Shown in pieces: positions 51,874-61,500 of a stretch of 64,000 nt of DNA; the first letter of the stretch is position 1, and the number at the start of each line of letters is the position of its first letter. The translations under genes were made by a program, and so were the position numbers. The stretch covers positions 126,359 through 190,358 of the forward strand of contig JAUNOS010000002.1 of the NCBI GenBank assembly GCA_030537075.1, given 5' to 3'. Source of the stretch: Candidatus Saccharimonadota bacterium (GTDB lineage Bacteria; Patescibacteriota; Saccharimonadia; Saccharimonadales; Saccharimonadaceae). The notes beneath the pieces were generated by a model. That model was not told where the DNA came from and made no database searches. It saw nothing but the letters and a program-made list of their open reading frames with translations.

Positions 51874-53973
51874 TCAAATCTTTTCCAATCGCGCGAACTC
51901 GACATTGAGCTTTTTTATCTGCCCGTTGTCAAAGCGCACCGTCACGCCCAGTCCTTCACTGTCGATAATCTCCCCGCTGCCGAACTTGGCACTGCGCACC
52001 CGGTCGCCCACCTCGAGCCCCAGCTCATCAGGAAAGAATGTCGGCTCTGGGTTGTAGCTGGCTGGCTTATCTAGGCCACCTGCGAGCAGGCCCATTTCGT
52101 CCAAAAAGCGAGAAGGGAGGTTGTAGCCAATTTGCCCAAACTGCGCCCGAGAGCTCGCACAGCTCACAAACAACACCTCACGAGCGCGCGTGATCCCGAC
52201 ATAGCAAAGCCGCCGCTCTTCCTCGATATCCTCGGCCTTGCCACTCTCAAACACCCGAGCGTGCGGCAAGATACCCTCCTCGAGACCGACCATAAAGACC
52301 ACTGGAAACTCCAGTCCCTTCGCAGCATGCAGCGTCATGAGCGTCACCTGCTGGTCCACTTCAGCATCCGTCGCCGACATCAGCGCCATTTCCTCGAGAA
52401 AGGTCGGCACATCAGCGTAGGCTTTGGCCTCAGTCAACAAGACCGCCAGGTTTTCCTGTTTATCCTCTGCCTGAACGCCCCCGTCATTGATCATCTCACC
52501 GTAGCCCGTGCGGTCGATGATGGCCTGCAGGACGTCAGCCGGCGCACCGTCCAATTCTTGTTGTAATTCTTGCAACAATTCCCCCAAACTTCGCAGTGGC
52601 GTTCGAGCGCGCGGCGTTAGCCCCTCTGCTTCATCCGCCCGCGCCAACGCCTGAACGATATCTCGCCCGCTTTGCTCTTGCCAGGCCAAAAACTTCGCGA
52701 CGCTCACCGCACCGATGCCACGCTTAGGAAGATTGACGATGCGCGTAAAGCTGACTCGATCATGCGGCTGATATAGCAGGCGAAGATATGCCAACACATC
52801 CTTCACTACCGCTCGATCCAAAAAGCGCAGCCCGCCGACAATTTTATATGGAATATACGCCTGGCGCAGCGCCCGCTCGATGGCGTAGCTCTGGGCATTA
52901 GTACGGTACAGCACAGCCATATCATTATAAGCCCGGCCCATGCTCGCCTGTTGGGCAATTTCTTGCGCCACCGCCAAACCCTCCTCGGCGTCACTGTAGA
53001 CTTGCCAGAGCTGCGGCGCGATACCATCGCCTAGCTCCGTCCACAGCTGCTTGTCAGTGCGATTGGTGTTATGCTGAATCAAGCTGTTCGCCAGACGCAA
53101 AATAGCACCAGTCGAACGATAATTTTGCTCTAGCTTTATCACCTGAGCGCCAGGAAAGTCGCGCTCAAAGTTCAAAATGTTGGTATAGTCCGCGCCACGA
53201 AAACTGTAAATTGACTGGGCATCATCACCCACCACACACAAGTTACGCGCTGGGCCGATGAGCAACTTGATGAGCGCGTACTGCACGGCATTGGTATCCT
53301 GATACTCGTCGATGAGGATGTGCTCGAATTGCTGCTGCCACTTACGACGAACATCAGGCTGAGTGCGCAACAGCTCAACGGTCTTGAGGAGCAGATCGTC
53401 AAAATCAAGCGCCTGGGCCGTCTGCATAGCCCGCTGATAATCAGCGTACAACTCAGCAATGCGCTGCTTGCTCGGACTAAGCGCTGATGCCGCGTAGTCG
53501 TCAGGCAAGAGCAAATCATTTTTGGCATGCGAAATAGCACTCGCCACCGCCCGCGGCTTGATATCGCGGTCGGTCAGACCACGCGCCTTCATGGCTTGCT
53601 TGATCAGCCCGAGACGATCATCCTCATCGTAAATAACAAAATTCGGCTCCAGCCCGAGTGCTCGGCCATCCATCCTGAGTAGCCGTACACAAATGCTGTG
53701 AAATGTCCCCATCCATGGCATAAAGCGCCGATCATCAGCATCCTCATCCAATAACAGGGCCAGGCGTTGGCGCATTTCACGCGCTGCCTTATTTGTAAAC
53801 GTCACCGCTAAGATACGGCTCGGCCAGACCTTGTGCTCGCTGATGAGATACGCGATACGGTGCGTTAACGTTTTTGTCTTGCCGCTGCCCGCACCAGCCA
53901 AAATGAGCAGCGGGCCGGTCTCATGTTCAACGGCGCGTCGCTGTTCGGGATTTAGCTCATCAAGGATAGTCAC
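51874..53973 (-). CDS. uvrD: ATP-dependent DNA helicase UvrD/PcrA
   Basis: A 699-residue SF1A helicase. Motifs in order: Walker A ILAGAGSGKTKTL, AVTFTNKAAREMRQRL, HSICVRLLR, DEYQDTNAVQ (motif II), VGDDAQSIYSFRGA, KLEQNYRSTGAILRLAN, VTLMTLHAAKGLEFP and VGITRAREVLFVSCA. A Tudor-like end (LEVGDRVRSAKFGSGEI) follows. I prefer the GTG at 53973, six bases after TGCTACAAT; upstream in-frame starts would overlap the previous gene. It acts in repair and at stalled forks. Confidence 0.96.
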   Translation of the reverse strand: MTILDELNPEQRRAVEHETGPLLILAGAGSGKTKTLTHRIAYLISEHKVWPSRILAVTFTNKAAREMRQRLALLLDEDADDRRFMPWMGTFHSICVRLLRMDGRALGLEPNFVIYDEDDRLGLIKQAMKARGLTDRDIKPRAVASAISHAKNDLLLPDDYAASALSPSKQRIAELYADYQRAMQTAQALDFDDLLLKTVELLRTQPDVRRKWQQQFEHILIDEYQDTNAVQYALIKLLIGPARNLCVVGDDAQSIYSFRGADYTNILNFERDFPGAQVIKLEQNYRSTGAILRLANSLIQHNTNRTDKQLWTELGDGIAPQLWQVYSDAEEGLAVAQEIAQQASMGRAYNDMAVLYRTNAQSYAIERALRQAYIPYKIVGGLRFLDRAVVKDVLAYLRLLYQPHDRVSFTRIVNLPKRGIGAVSVAKFLAWQEQSGRDIVQALARADEAEGLTPRARTPLRSLGELLQELQQELDGAPADVLQAIIDRTGYGEMINDGGVQAEDKQENLAVLLTEAKAYADVPTFLEEMALMSATDAEVDQQVTLMTLHAAKGLEFPVVFMVGLEEGILPHARVFESGKAEDIEEERRLCYVGITRAREVLFVSCASSRAQFGQIGYNLPSRFLDEMGLLAGGLDKPASYNPEPTFFPDELGLEVGDRVRSAKFGSGEIIDSEGLGVTVRFDNGQIKKLNVEFARLEKI

Positions 53974-53977
53974 GTAC

Positions 53978-55621
53978 TTATTGTAGCAAGAAAAAATGTG
54001 CTGCGACACCACCTGCTACGCCGACCAAGGCGCAAAGAATGATCAGAAAGAATACGCCCCAACCAGAAGATTTCTTCTCTTTGTGTTCTAATTCTTCGGC
54101 AGCCGGCTGACTGGCCGCAGCATCAAACATTGGTTCGGGCTGCGGGGCGATATCATCAGCCGCCTGGTACTGTTGCGGTACATCACCCGTCTCTGGCTTT
54201 GCAGTATCAGCTGGGGGCAGCGGCGCCACCGTCTCAGTCGCCTCTATAGCAAGCAGCTCCGCGTCAAGTTCTGGTTCCAGCGGACGCTTTGGCGGGGTTG
54301 CTATGTCAACATCGGTCGCCGCTGAAGTATCAGCCACCCCAGCATCAGCTGACTCGACTGCAACTGGCGGCTCCTCCGGCAAGCTCGGCTCCGTCGATAG
54401 AGTGACCTCTTCCTCCCTCGCCTCAGGCTCGGCTGGCTTTTCGCTCTCCGCAACCTCATGAGCAACAGCCTCGGGTGCCAGCGACGTCGTCTCGGCAGCC
54501 ATGGCCGTATTGGCTGACTCATCTGTGTCCTGCGCCGATGCCGCCTCCGCAGCTGGCATCTCAAGACTACTCTCACTCATCTCTGCCGCAAAAGCTGCCT
54601 CGTCGAATGAGTCGACAGGGAAGTCGTCTAGCTTCAATCCCTCTTCAACAAACTCGCTATCGGTTGCCCCCTCTGCTTCACCAGCTATCGACTCATAATC
54701 TGGCAGGTCTTTTACATCAAGCGATAAATTCTCCTCTGTCAGCCCCTCAGCAACATGCGCCGGATCTGGCTCTATCACCAATCGAGCTGGACGCCTGCGC
54801 ACCGGTTCTTGCTCCCCACTAGGCGGTGTAGTAACATCATCAGCAGGCATACTACCAGCGGATATCTCCTCCCCATTGCTCGCATCATTGACCGACTGCT
54901 GCCCGCCAACTGCGCCGCTTGGCGCCATATAGCCTGAGCTGAGCGGCTGAATCGTTGCGGTGCGCGACACCGCTGGGCGCTGTGTCTTCATATCGGATGA
55001 CGGATGGACAACATCCATAAAACGACCGGTTGGCTTCTTGCTAATAGTCGGCGCCGGAGAGGCCGTCTCTGGGGTTGGCGTCTCTACTGCTTCACCGGGA
55101 GCGGGTGATACATCAGCTCCTACCGGCTCCTTCTCGGTAGCTGTCTCTGGTTCTGCGGCTGGCGCCTCGGTTGGAAAGCCTGACGCCGCTGCGGCTGGCG
55201 CAGGTTCGCTCACTGGTGCGGGGCTAGTAGCGGGCATCTCCACTGGCGCTGGCGTCACGGGCTCTGCTGGCGCTACGACCGCAGTGGCGTCAGTGACTGC
55301 AGCAGGAACCGTCGAGGCTTCGGCAGGCGCCGTCGTATCATGCACCACCTCTACAGGAGGCACAACTGGCTCAGTGGCAACTGGCGCGACTGGCTCGGGG
55401 GCGCTAGAATTTGATACCGTCTGATCATCTGCTACTACCGTCGGTGCTGGCGCTGGCGTCACGGGCTCTGCCGGGACCGCCGCAGGGGCTGTCGAGTCCA
55501 CGGGCGCCGATGGCGGCGCAGCAGGCGTTGCTGGCTCTTCCTTTGCAGCCATCTTCTCGCCGCGCTTTTCCATGAGTGAATTAACCGCTCGATCCAACTC
55601 CTCAAAATCTATATCCGACAT
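53978..55621 (-). CDS. Acidic Pro/Ala/Val/Glu-rich tail-anchored membrane protein
   Basis: A 547-residue low-complexity protein. Its first 60 residues include a charged helix (DFEELDRAVNSLMEKRGEKM). Long stretches of A, P, V, T and E then run to residue 510, and the final 30 residues (SGWGVFFLIILCALVGVAGG) form the only membrane helix, at the very end. It is predicted to be tail-anchored with a disordered acidic cytoplasmic part. No family is recognised. GGGAGGGG precedes the ATG. It lies between tpiA and uvrD. Confidence 0.8.
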   Translation of the reverse strand: MSDIDFEELDRAVNSLMEKRGEKMAAKEEPATPAAPPSAPVDSTAPAAVPAEPVTPAPAPTVVADDQTVSNSSAPEPVAPVATEPVVPPVEVVHDTTAPAEASTVPAAVTDATAVVAPAEPVTPAPVEMPATSPAPVSEPAPAAAASGFPTEAPAAEPETATEKEPVGADVSPAPGEAVETPTPETASPAPTISKKPTGRFMDVVHPSSDMKTQRPAVSRTATIQPLSSGYMAPSGAVGGQQSVNDASNGEEISAGSMPADDVTTPPSGEQEPVRRRPARLVIEPDPAHVAEGLTEENLSLDVKDLPDYESIAGEAEGATDSEFVEEGLKLDDFPVDSFDEAAFAAEMSESSLEMPAAEAASAQDTDESANTAMAAETTSLAPEAVAHEVAESEKPAEPEAREEEVTLSTEPSLPEEPPVAVESADAGVADTSAATDVDIATPPKRPLEPELDAELLAIEATETVAPLPPADTAKPETGDVPQQYQAADDIAPQPEPMFDAAASQPAAEELEHKEKKSSGWGVFFLIILCALVGVAGGVAAHFFLLQ

Positions 55622-55632
55622 AAGCCCCTCCC

Positions 55633-56391
55633 TTATCCCTTATGTGCCTTTTTAACAATTTCCGTAAATTGATGCCCGTCCAGACTTGCACCGCCCACCA
55701 GTAGACCATCAACGCCTTTTACCGCGAGGTACTCTGCCGCATTATCAATCGTCACACTACCACCGTACAGTACCCGGACGGTTTCAGCATGCTTACGACC
55801 AAATAGGTGAGACAATTGCCCTCGTATCACCTTAGCCGCCTCCTGAACATCACTTGGGCGTGCACTTTCACCGGTGCCGATAGCCCACACCGGCTCATAA
55901 GCGACAACGATGGATCCGAGCTCCTCGGCCGTTATATTCGCCAAGCCGCTCGTCAGCTGATCTTGAAGCACCACTGTTGTTTCGCCGAGCGAACGCTCAT
56001 GAGCAGTCTCGCCGATACAGAGAATCGGCACGATATGATTTCGTACTGCCGCCTGTACCTTAAGGCGAATATCCTTCTCGCCCTCATGAAATACATGACG
56101 GCGCTCCGAGTGCCCAACCAATACATACTCCGCGATACCGCGCAAATGAGCCGCTGGTACTTCGCCCGTATATGAGCCGTGGTCACGCCAGTAGCAATTC
56201 TGAGCTGCTAGCTTCACCACCCGGCGATTGATCTGGAGACTTAAACTCTGTAGCGTTAGTGTTGTCGGAGCTACAACAGTCTCGACATCACGATGTGATG
56301 GCAGCATATCCATCAGCTTGTACATATACAAACTCGCCTCATGCATGTTGAGGTTCATTTTCCAGTTACCAACAATGAGTCGTTTTTTCAT
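55633..56391 (-). CDS. tpiA: Triosephosphate isomerase
   Basis: A 252-residue TIM-barrel enzyme that interconverts DHAP and G3P. Catalytic residues are K11 (NWKMN), H94 (VGHSERR) and E166 (VAYEPVWAIGTG); the phosphate loop is VLYGGSV and LVGGASLDG. It follows pgk by 19 bases in the pyk-pgk-tpiA operon. Confidence 0.97.
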   Translation of the reverse strand: MKKRLIVGNWKMNLNMHEASLYMYKLMDMLPSHRDVETVVAPTTLTLQSLSLQINRRVVKLAAQNCYWRDHGSYTGEVPAAHLRGIAEYVLVGHSERRHVFHEGEKDIRLKVQAAVRNHIVPILCIGETAHERSLGETTVVLQDQLTSGLANITAEELGSIVVAYEPVWAIGTGESARPSDVQEAAKVIRGQLSHLFGRKHAETVRVLYGGSVTIDNAAEYLAVKGVDGLLVGGASLDGHQFTEIVKKAHKG

Positions 56392-56410
56392 AACGCTTAT
56401 GCTTAGTGTA

Positions 56411-57646
56411 TCACCTTACGCCATATGCGTCTAGTAAACTTTCGATTCCGGGTAGTTTTTTTCCACTCATCAGCTCCAGACTCGCGCCACCACCAGTCGA
56501 TACGTGCGTAAAATTCGCGCCATCATTGCCATCCCATTTCAAAATAAAGTCAGCCGTGTCGCCGCCACCGATGACAGAAGTGAGCTTCGGATGCTGCGCT
56601 ATGGCCATGGCGACTCGCGCTGAACCGATAGCGAAACGCTCCTGCTCAGTGAAGCCCAGTGGCCCATTCCATAGCACAGTGTGCGCCTCACGGATCACCG
56701 CAGTAAACTGCTCAATCGTCCGCGTCCCAATATCAAGCGCCATATCATCAGCGGCCAGGCTATCTACCGTCACTTCACGACGCGGCTCATCCGACTCGGG
56801 GGAGCTTGCCACTGCAACGTCACGCGGCAACACCAAAAAATCATCGACCCGATCCGCGCCAACCTTCGCCTCGGCTCTCTCATAGATGCGCGCTAGGACC
56901 GCCCACTGGTCACTCTCTCGCTTGCTTGCACCCATCTCGTGTCCGCGATACGCCAAAAAGGTATTAGCCATAGCGCCACCGATGAGGATGGTATCAGCCC
57001 TGTCGATCAGTCGCTCGATCAACTCGATTTTATCAGCAATTTTTGCCCCACCGACGATAGCCACCAGCGGTCGCTTCGGCCGCATCATTACTTTCGTCAG
57101 CGCCTCATATTCGCGCACGAGCAAATCGCCCGCTAGGCCCGGCAGGCACAGCGCAATGGCGCGGGTGCTTGCATGCGCCCGATGTGTTACCGCAAACCCA
57201 TCCTGGATAAAGTAGTCCGCGCCAGTCGCCTTCACGACAGCACGGGCAAACGTCATGTCATCTGCCTCCTCCTCGGCGTAGAAGCGCAGATTTTCTAGCA
57301 ATACGATATCGCCTGGTGTCGCCGCCCGCACCGCTTGACGGACTTTATCGCCGACACAGTCGTCAACAAAACGAACTGGATGATGCAGTAATTTTGCGAG
57401 ATGTTCCGCTACCACCGCTAGGCTATATTGCGCATCGCGCCCCTTGGGTCTGCCCAAATGACTAATGATGACAATTTTACAACGTTGTTCCTGCAGATAG
57501 AGCAGGGTGGGCAGGGAAGCTCGAATGCGCAAATCATCCGATATCTTCCCCCTCCCGGTCAGCGGCACATTATAATCAACCCGTACCAGCACGGTTCGGC
57601 CACACAGATTGACATCATGCATCGATGCTTTGAAAAATTTGCCCAC
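56411..57646 (-). CDS. pgk: Phosphoglycerate kinase
   Basis: A 411-residue PGK, the ATP-forming step of lower glycolysis. Signature blocks are RTVLVRVDYNVPL, VIISHLGRPKG, VLLENLRFYAEEEADD, AIVGGAKIADKIELIERLID, TVLWNGPLGFTE and the C-terminal ATP site VIGGGDTADF followed by FTHVSTGGGASLELMSGK. It starts with GTG 12 bases after the pyk stop, with AGGAG upstream. Length is usual. Confidence 0.97.
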   Translation of the reverse strand: MGKFFKASMHDVNLCGRTVLVRVDYNVPLTGRGKISDDLRIRASLPTLLYLQEQRCKIVIISHLGRPKGRDAQYSLAVVAEHLAKLLHHPVRFVDDCVGDKVRQAVRAATPGDIVLLENLRFYAEEEADDMTFARAVVKATGADYFIQDGFAVTHRAHASTRAIALCLPGLAGDLLVREYEALTKVMMRPKRPLVAIVGGAKIADKIELIERLIDRADTILIGGAMANTFLAYRGHEMGASKRESDQWAVLARIYERAEAKVGADRVDDFLVLPRDVAVASSPESDEPRREVTVDSLAADDMALDIGTRTIEQFTAVIREAHTVLWNGPLGFTEQERFAIGSARVAMAIAQHPKLTSVIGGGDTADFILKWDGNDGANFTHVSTGGGASLELMSGKKLPGIESLLDAYGVR

Positions 57647-57658
57647 CCTTGCCTGCTC

Positions 57659-59083
57659 CTATTCCATCGTTCGAACTTGAATGTTGTCCGTCTTGCCCTG
57701 TCGGCCAGGCTGATGGCCGCTCACCAGCACCAACGTGACTGGATCGTCGCCAAAGTAGCCATCCGCTTTTAGCTCTTCGGCGAGCTTATTCGCCGAGCCG
57801 AGACCACTTGGACGAACATAGGATCGCGTCGCATAGCTCAGCGCCAATTTCTGCGCTGTCTTCTCGCTATCAGTCACGCTAATGATCGGCATATTCGGCC
57901 TGAGCGCACCGACGTTCACCGCGGTCGCACCAGTGTGAGTCTCAGCGACAATGGCCCGGGCACCAACTTCTTTCGCCAATTGAGCGGCAGCGTAGCTCAA
58001 CAGCGCGTCTTGCTTACGGCGCTGCTCACCGCGCTCCACCGCGATCACCTCGCTGTGCTCCTGAGTATACATGATGGTTTTACGCATCGCCTGCACTGTC
58101 TCGATAGGATATTTTCCATTTGCCGTCTCATCAGACAACATCACCACGTCAGCACCCTGGATAACAGCATTCGCTACATCACTCACCTCAGCGCGGCTCG
58201 GCTCTGGATTGTCGACCATGCTGCCCATCATCTGTGTCGCCACGATACTGAGCTTTGAGTGCTTGCGGCACAGCGCGATAATCCGCCGCTGCATCACTGG
58301 CACAATCTCCGCCCCTGCTTCAACCGCCAGGTCGCCGCGCGCCACCATCACACCATCGCTCACCTTGACAATTTCCTCCAGGTGCTCATCAGAGATGGCA
58401 GATTTGGTCTCGATCTTTGCGATGATATAGGCATCAGACCCAAGAGCCGTCAGTCGTGCTCGCAGGTCGATGATATCGTCCTCGGTCTGCACGAAGCTCA
58501 GCGCCACGTAGTCGAAATCTTGCTTGGCCGCCCACTCAATGTCCGCGATATCCTTTGGCGTCAAAATATCGCCACCAAAATCAGTATCGGGCAGATTGAG
58601 ACCCTTGCGACTCATCAAGAAACCATCGTTCAGCACCTCCACTTTGATAGCGGTTGGACCGACAATCTCCCGCACTACCGACTTCACCTTGCCATCGAAC
58701 ATATAGAGTGGCTCGCCGACCTGCATCTTTTCGGCAAGGTTGTACTGTACTGGCAAGTTGAAACTACCGTCATGCTCCTGGATTGATGAATCCAGCACAA
58801 GCATGTCGCCGGCCTTGACCGTCAGCATATTATCCTTCAAAATACCGAGGCGAATTTTCGGCCCCTGGAGGTCCTGTAAAATAGCCACTGGCTTTCCCTG
58901 CTCGCGGCTCGCCTGGCGAATCCATGCGATCTGTTCCAGACGATCTGGATAATCCCCGTGACTAAAGTTGATACGAAAGCCGTTCACGCCGGCCTCCATG
59001 ATCTGGCTGACTTTTTCTTGGCTCATCGTCGCAGGACCGACCGTCGCCAAAATTTTGGTACGTTTAAAAACTGTAGTGCTCAT
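57659..59083 (-). CDS. pyk: Pyruvate kinase
   Basis: A 474-residue pyruvate kinase. Motifs are ILATVGPATMS, FRINFSHGD, AILQDLQGPKIRLG, the catalytic lysine in IIAKIETKSAI, VMVARGDLAVEAG and SDETANGKYPIETVQAM, with a normal C-terminal domain. It leads the pyk-pgk-tpiA operon. TATACT ends eight bases before the ATG and there is no ribosome site, so the message may be leaderless. Confidence 0.97.
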   Translation of the reverse strand: MSTTVFKRTKILATVGPATMSQEKVSQIMEAGVNGFRINFSHGDYPDRLEQIAWIRQASREQGKPVAILQDLQGPKIRLGILKDNMLTVKAGDMLVLDSSIQEHDGSFNLPVQYNLAEKMQVGEPLYMFDGKVKSVVREIVGPTAIKVEVLNDGFLMSRKGLNLPDTDFGGDILTPKDIADIEWAAKQDFDYVALSFVQTEDDIIDLRARLTALGSDAYIIAKIETKSAISDEHLEEIVKVSDGVMVARGDLAVEAGAEIVPVMQRRIIALCRKHSKLSIVATQMMGSMVDNPEPSRAEVSDVANAVIQGADVVMLSDETANGKYPIETVQAMRKTIMYTQEHSEVIAVERGEQRRKQDALLSYAAAQLAKEVGARAIVAETHTGATAVNVGALRPNMPIISVTDSEKTAQKLALSYATRSYVRPSGLGSANKLAEELKADGYFGDDPVTLVLVSGHQPGRQGKTDNIQVRTME

Positions 59084-59109
59084 ATATTTCTAGTATAGCG
59101 CTTTTTGAC

Positions 59110-60105
59110 TCATCTACGCAACAGGTCAATGCGTCCTGACTCCACCAAGGACCGAAAATGCCACATACCAGGAAATTCAGTTTTGTAGCTCCAATAAAAC
59201 CAAGCGTCCGCCACCTCATACACCGCCAGCTGCCGCGCCAAAAAACGCGCTTCGATGTCTCGATGCTCGCGTTCGTCATAGCGAGCCAGCACCTCGCCCG
59301 CCACCACACCGCTCCACTCGCCGATCACCACCTCATGATAGCGCTGCAGCCGCCGAATGAGTCCTCGTCGCGGCGAAACCACCAGTCGCTCGAACCATAG
59401 CGGCGATAGCCAGCGCCGTAGTGACGACCCGAAGTGATACCAATGAATATCCATCGCCACTGGACGGCTGGATGAAGAACGTAGTGCCCCAGCCAAAAAG
59501 CGTGGTCGAAAAGCGTCGCTAAACACGATGCGCACACCGGGCGGTAAGATACCGTCGAGCCGCTCGTGCGCCCGCCGATAGAACCGCCTCAGTACGGCCT
59601 GACGGCGTCGCACTGCTGGCTCATTGAGGAGCTCTAAACCCCACAGTGCAGGGTGAGCACCATAGCGCTGAGCCAGTCGCTCTAACACCGCGATGGTTTG
59701 TTCTTGGTGCGCGAGATCCTGGTGCCACTCGGCAGTCCCGATACGTCCACTATGGTCATGTCCGTTCTGCGAGCCAGGCGCCCCATGCAAGCACAGCAAT
59801 ACGCGTAACTGATACTTTTTCGCCATCCGAAACGCCCAGTCCAATCGCCCCAACGCACCAACATAGGGCTTGGCGTCGCCGAACACCCAATACCCCACCG
59901 GGATACGCACCGCCGCTACGCCATGACTGGCCAGCCACCGAAAATCCTCCTCAGTGATAAACTTCCGGTGATGTGCTTTCAGTCGCTGGCGCCCCTCAGC
60001 AGTCTGCGACAAGGTATGCTCATCCGACGCCTCCGAACCAACGAACAGACTCGGCGTCATCCACCGCTCTGCCACTAACCAACCGCCAAGATTCACGCCT
60101 TTCAT
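59110..60105 (-). CDS. Glycoside hydrolase family 5, exo-1,3-beta-glucanase-like
   Basis: A 331-residue TIM-barrel hydrolase. It begins MKGVNLGGWLVAERWMTPSL, very close in pattern to the N-terminus of eukaryotic-type exo-1,3-glucanases. The acid/base glutamate lies in LELLNEPAV and the nucleophile in VVIGEWSGVV; VRIPVGYWVF and LCLHGAPGSQNG are further family blocks. No signal peptide is seen. TATAAT lies 11 bases before the ATG. It may trim beta-glucan from host or food sources or act inside the cell; the substrate is inferred. Confidence 0.85.
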   Translation of the reverse strand: MKGVNLGGWLVAERWMTPSLFVGSEASDEHTLSQTAEGRQRLKAHHRKFITEEDFRWLASHGVAAVRIPVGYWVFGDAKPYVGALGRLDWAFRMAKKYQLRVLLCLHGAPGSQNGHDHSGRIGTAEWHQDLAHQEQTIAVLERLAQRYGAHPALWGLELLNEPAVRRRQAVLRRFYRRAHERLDGILPPGVRIVFSDAFRPRFLAGALRSSSSRPVAMDIHWYHFGSSLRRWLSPLWFERLVVSPRRGLIRRLQRYHEVVIGEWSGVVAGEVLARYDEREHRDIEARFLARQLAVYEVADAWFYWSYKTEFPGMWHFRSLVESGRIDLLRR

Positions 60106-60159
60106 ACTATCGTTTCATTATACACTTCTCGTTGGGCTCTATAAACCGTTTTTCACACC

Positions 60160-61500
60160 CTACCGAACCTTCAGTCCCCCATCCACATGCGTCATCAGCG
60201 GATCCAGGAAGAATTCGATAATGCGGCGTTTGCCAGTAGTAATTTCGGCCGACACATTCATGCCCGGTAGCAATGTCAGCTCTACCTGCTTTGAGCTAGT
60301 CGCGTTTTTGAGTTTAATTTTTGCTTTGTACACCAAGCCTTTTTTCTCGTCAGCGATGGCGTCGGGGCTAATCGTCTCAACCTCGCCCTCCAAATAGCCG
60401 TAGCGCTGGAACGGGTAGGTTGCCAATTTCACCACCACTCGCTGCCCTTGCTTCACAAAACCAATATCTTGATTTTCCAATGTCGCGTCGATGTAGAGTG
60501 GTACTTTTTCTGGCACCACCTCAGCGATACGTTCAGATGCGTTCACCACACCGCCAATTGTTTTAGTGGTCAGTGATAATACTGTACCATCGACCGGCGC
60601 GGTGATAGTGGTTTGAGCAAGCATTTGCCGTGATTTGACCAGAATATTCTCTAACTCAATGATACGCTTTTCGGCGGTAATAATTTGACCGGTAAAAGCG
60701 CTGTTGGTTTCGGCTATGTGCGAGTTGGATTGGTCTTGGGCTTGCTGCAAGGCCGATTGTGATTGCAGTAATTGCTGCGTTTGACTCATGACGGCACCGT
60801 CAGCGGCAGTGATGCGCTGCTCGAGTGTGCTCAGTTCGTTTTGCAAACGCAGCCTGTCAACGGCGCTGGCGTTTGGTAGTTCTTTTTCAATTGCCGCTTT
60901 GCGATTTTTTAGATTTTGAGCGTTTGTCTCCAGCTGATTCTTTGCTTGCTGGTTATATTGCAATTGTTGTTGATGGCTTGATATTGCGCCATGAAGCGCC
61001 TGCTGGCGCACGCTTACCAGCGCCGCGTTTGTACGAGCAAATTCACGCAACATTTCTTTCGCTTCAGCTGCTAGATCGGCGCTATTAATCACATCATCGG
61101 CGCCACTGCCCGCCGCTAAGCGCCGCAAAATATCACGCTCGACTTGAGCAACTTTGAGACTTTGCGTCGCGGCTGCCACATCTTTTTCGGCCACCGTTTT
61201 ATCGAGCTCAACTAACACGTCGCCTTTCTTTACGGTTTGCCCTTCACGCACATTGATTTTTGTCACCACGCCGGAAATGGCCGGCTGAATTACTTTTGTG
61301 CTACCTTCCGTTGAAATTCTGCCATTCGCCACCGCCACAATATCGATCTGCCCGACGTACGACCACACACCAGCCATCACCAACAGTATCGCCACTAGCC
61401 AAATCACCATCGCACCAAGCGGGGCAGCAGGCGTTTCGATAATCTCCTCGCTTGCTGGCAAAAATTCATACTGCAGCCTGTCTTTCTTTAGCCAGCTCAC
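60160..61500 (-). CDS. Type I secretion membrane fusion protein (HlyD family)
   Basis: A 446-residue HlyD-like adaptor. A cytoplasmic tail (1-28) is followed by a membrane helix (AMVIWLVAILLVMAGVWSYV), a lipoyl-like half (IQPAISGVVTKINVREGQTV), a long coiled coil (about 100-290), the second half (TTITAPVDGTVLSLTTKTIG) and a barrel with VVKLATYPFQRYGYLEGEV. The order matches T1SS adaptors such as HlyD, PrtE and LapC. The start overlaps the ABC gene stop (ATGA). No outer-membrane TolC would be expected in a monoderm cell. Confidence 0.92.
   Translation of the reverse strand: MSWLKKDRLQYEFLPASEEIIETPAAPLGAMVIWLVAILLVMAGVWSYVGQIDIVAVANGRISTEGSTKVIQPAISGVVTKINVREGQTVKKGDVLVELDKTVAEKDVAAATQSLKVAQVERDILRRLAAGSGADDVINSADLAAEAKEMLREFARTNAALVSVRQQALHGAISSHQQQLQYNQQAKNQLETNAQNLKNRKAAIEKELPNASAVDRLRLQNELSTLEQRITAADGAVMSQTQQLLQSQSALQQAQDQSNSHIAETNSAFTGQIITAEKRIIELENILVKSRQMLAQTTITAPVDGTVLSLTTKTIGGVVNASERIAEVVPEKVPLYIDATLENQDIGFVKQGQRVVVKLATYPFQRYGYLEGEVETISPDAIADEKKGLVYKAKIKLKNATSSKQVELTLLPGMNVSAEITTGKRRIIEFFLDPLMTHVDGGLKVR

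Noticed and set aside
54960..55424. A 154-codon plus-strand open frame opposite the Ala/Pro-rich gene.
   Set aside because: It is antisense to a repetitive GC-rich gene, is itself low-complexity Gly/Ala/Ser, and has no ribosome site; a shadow frame.
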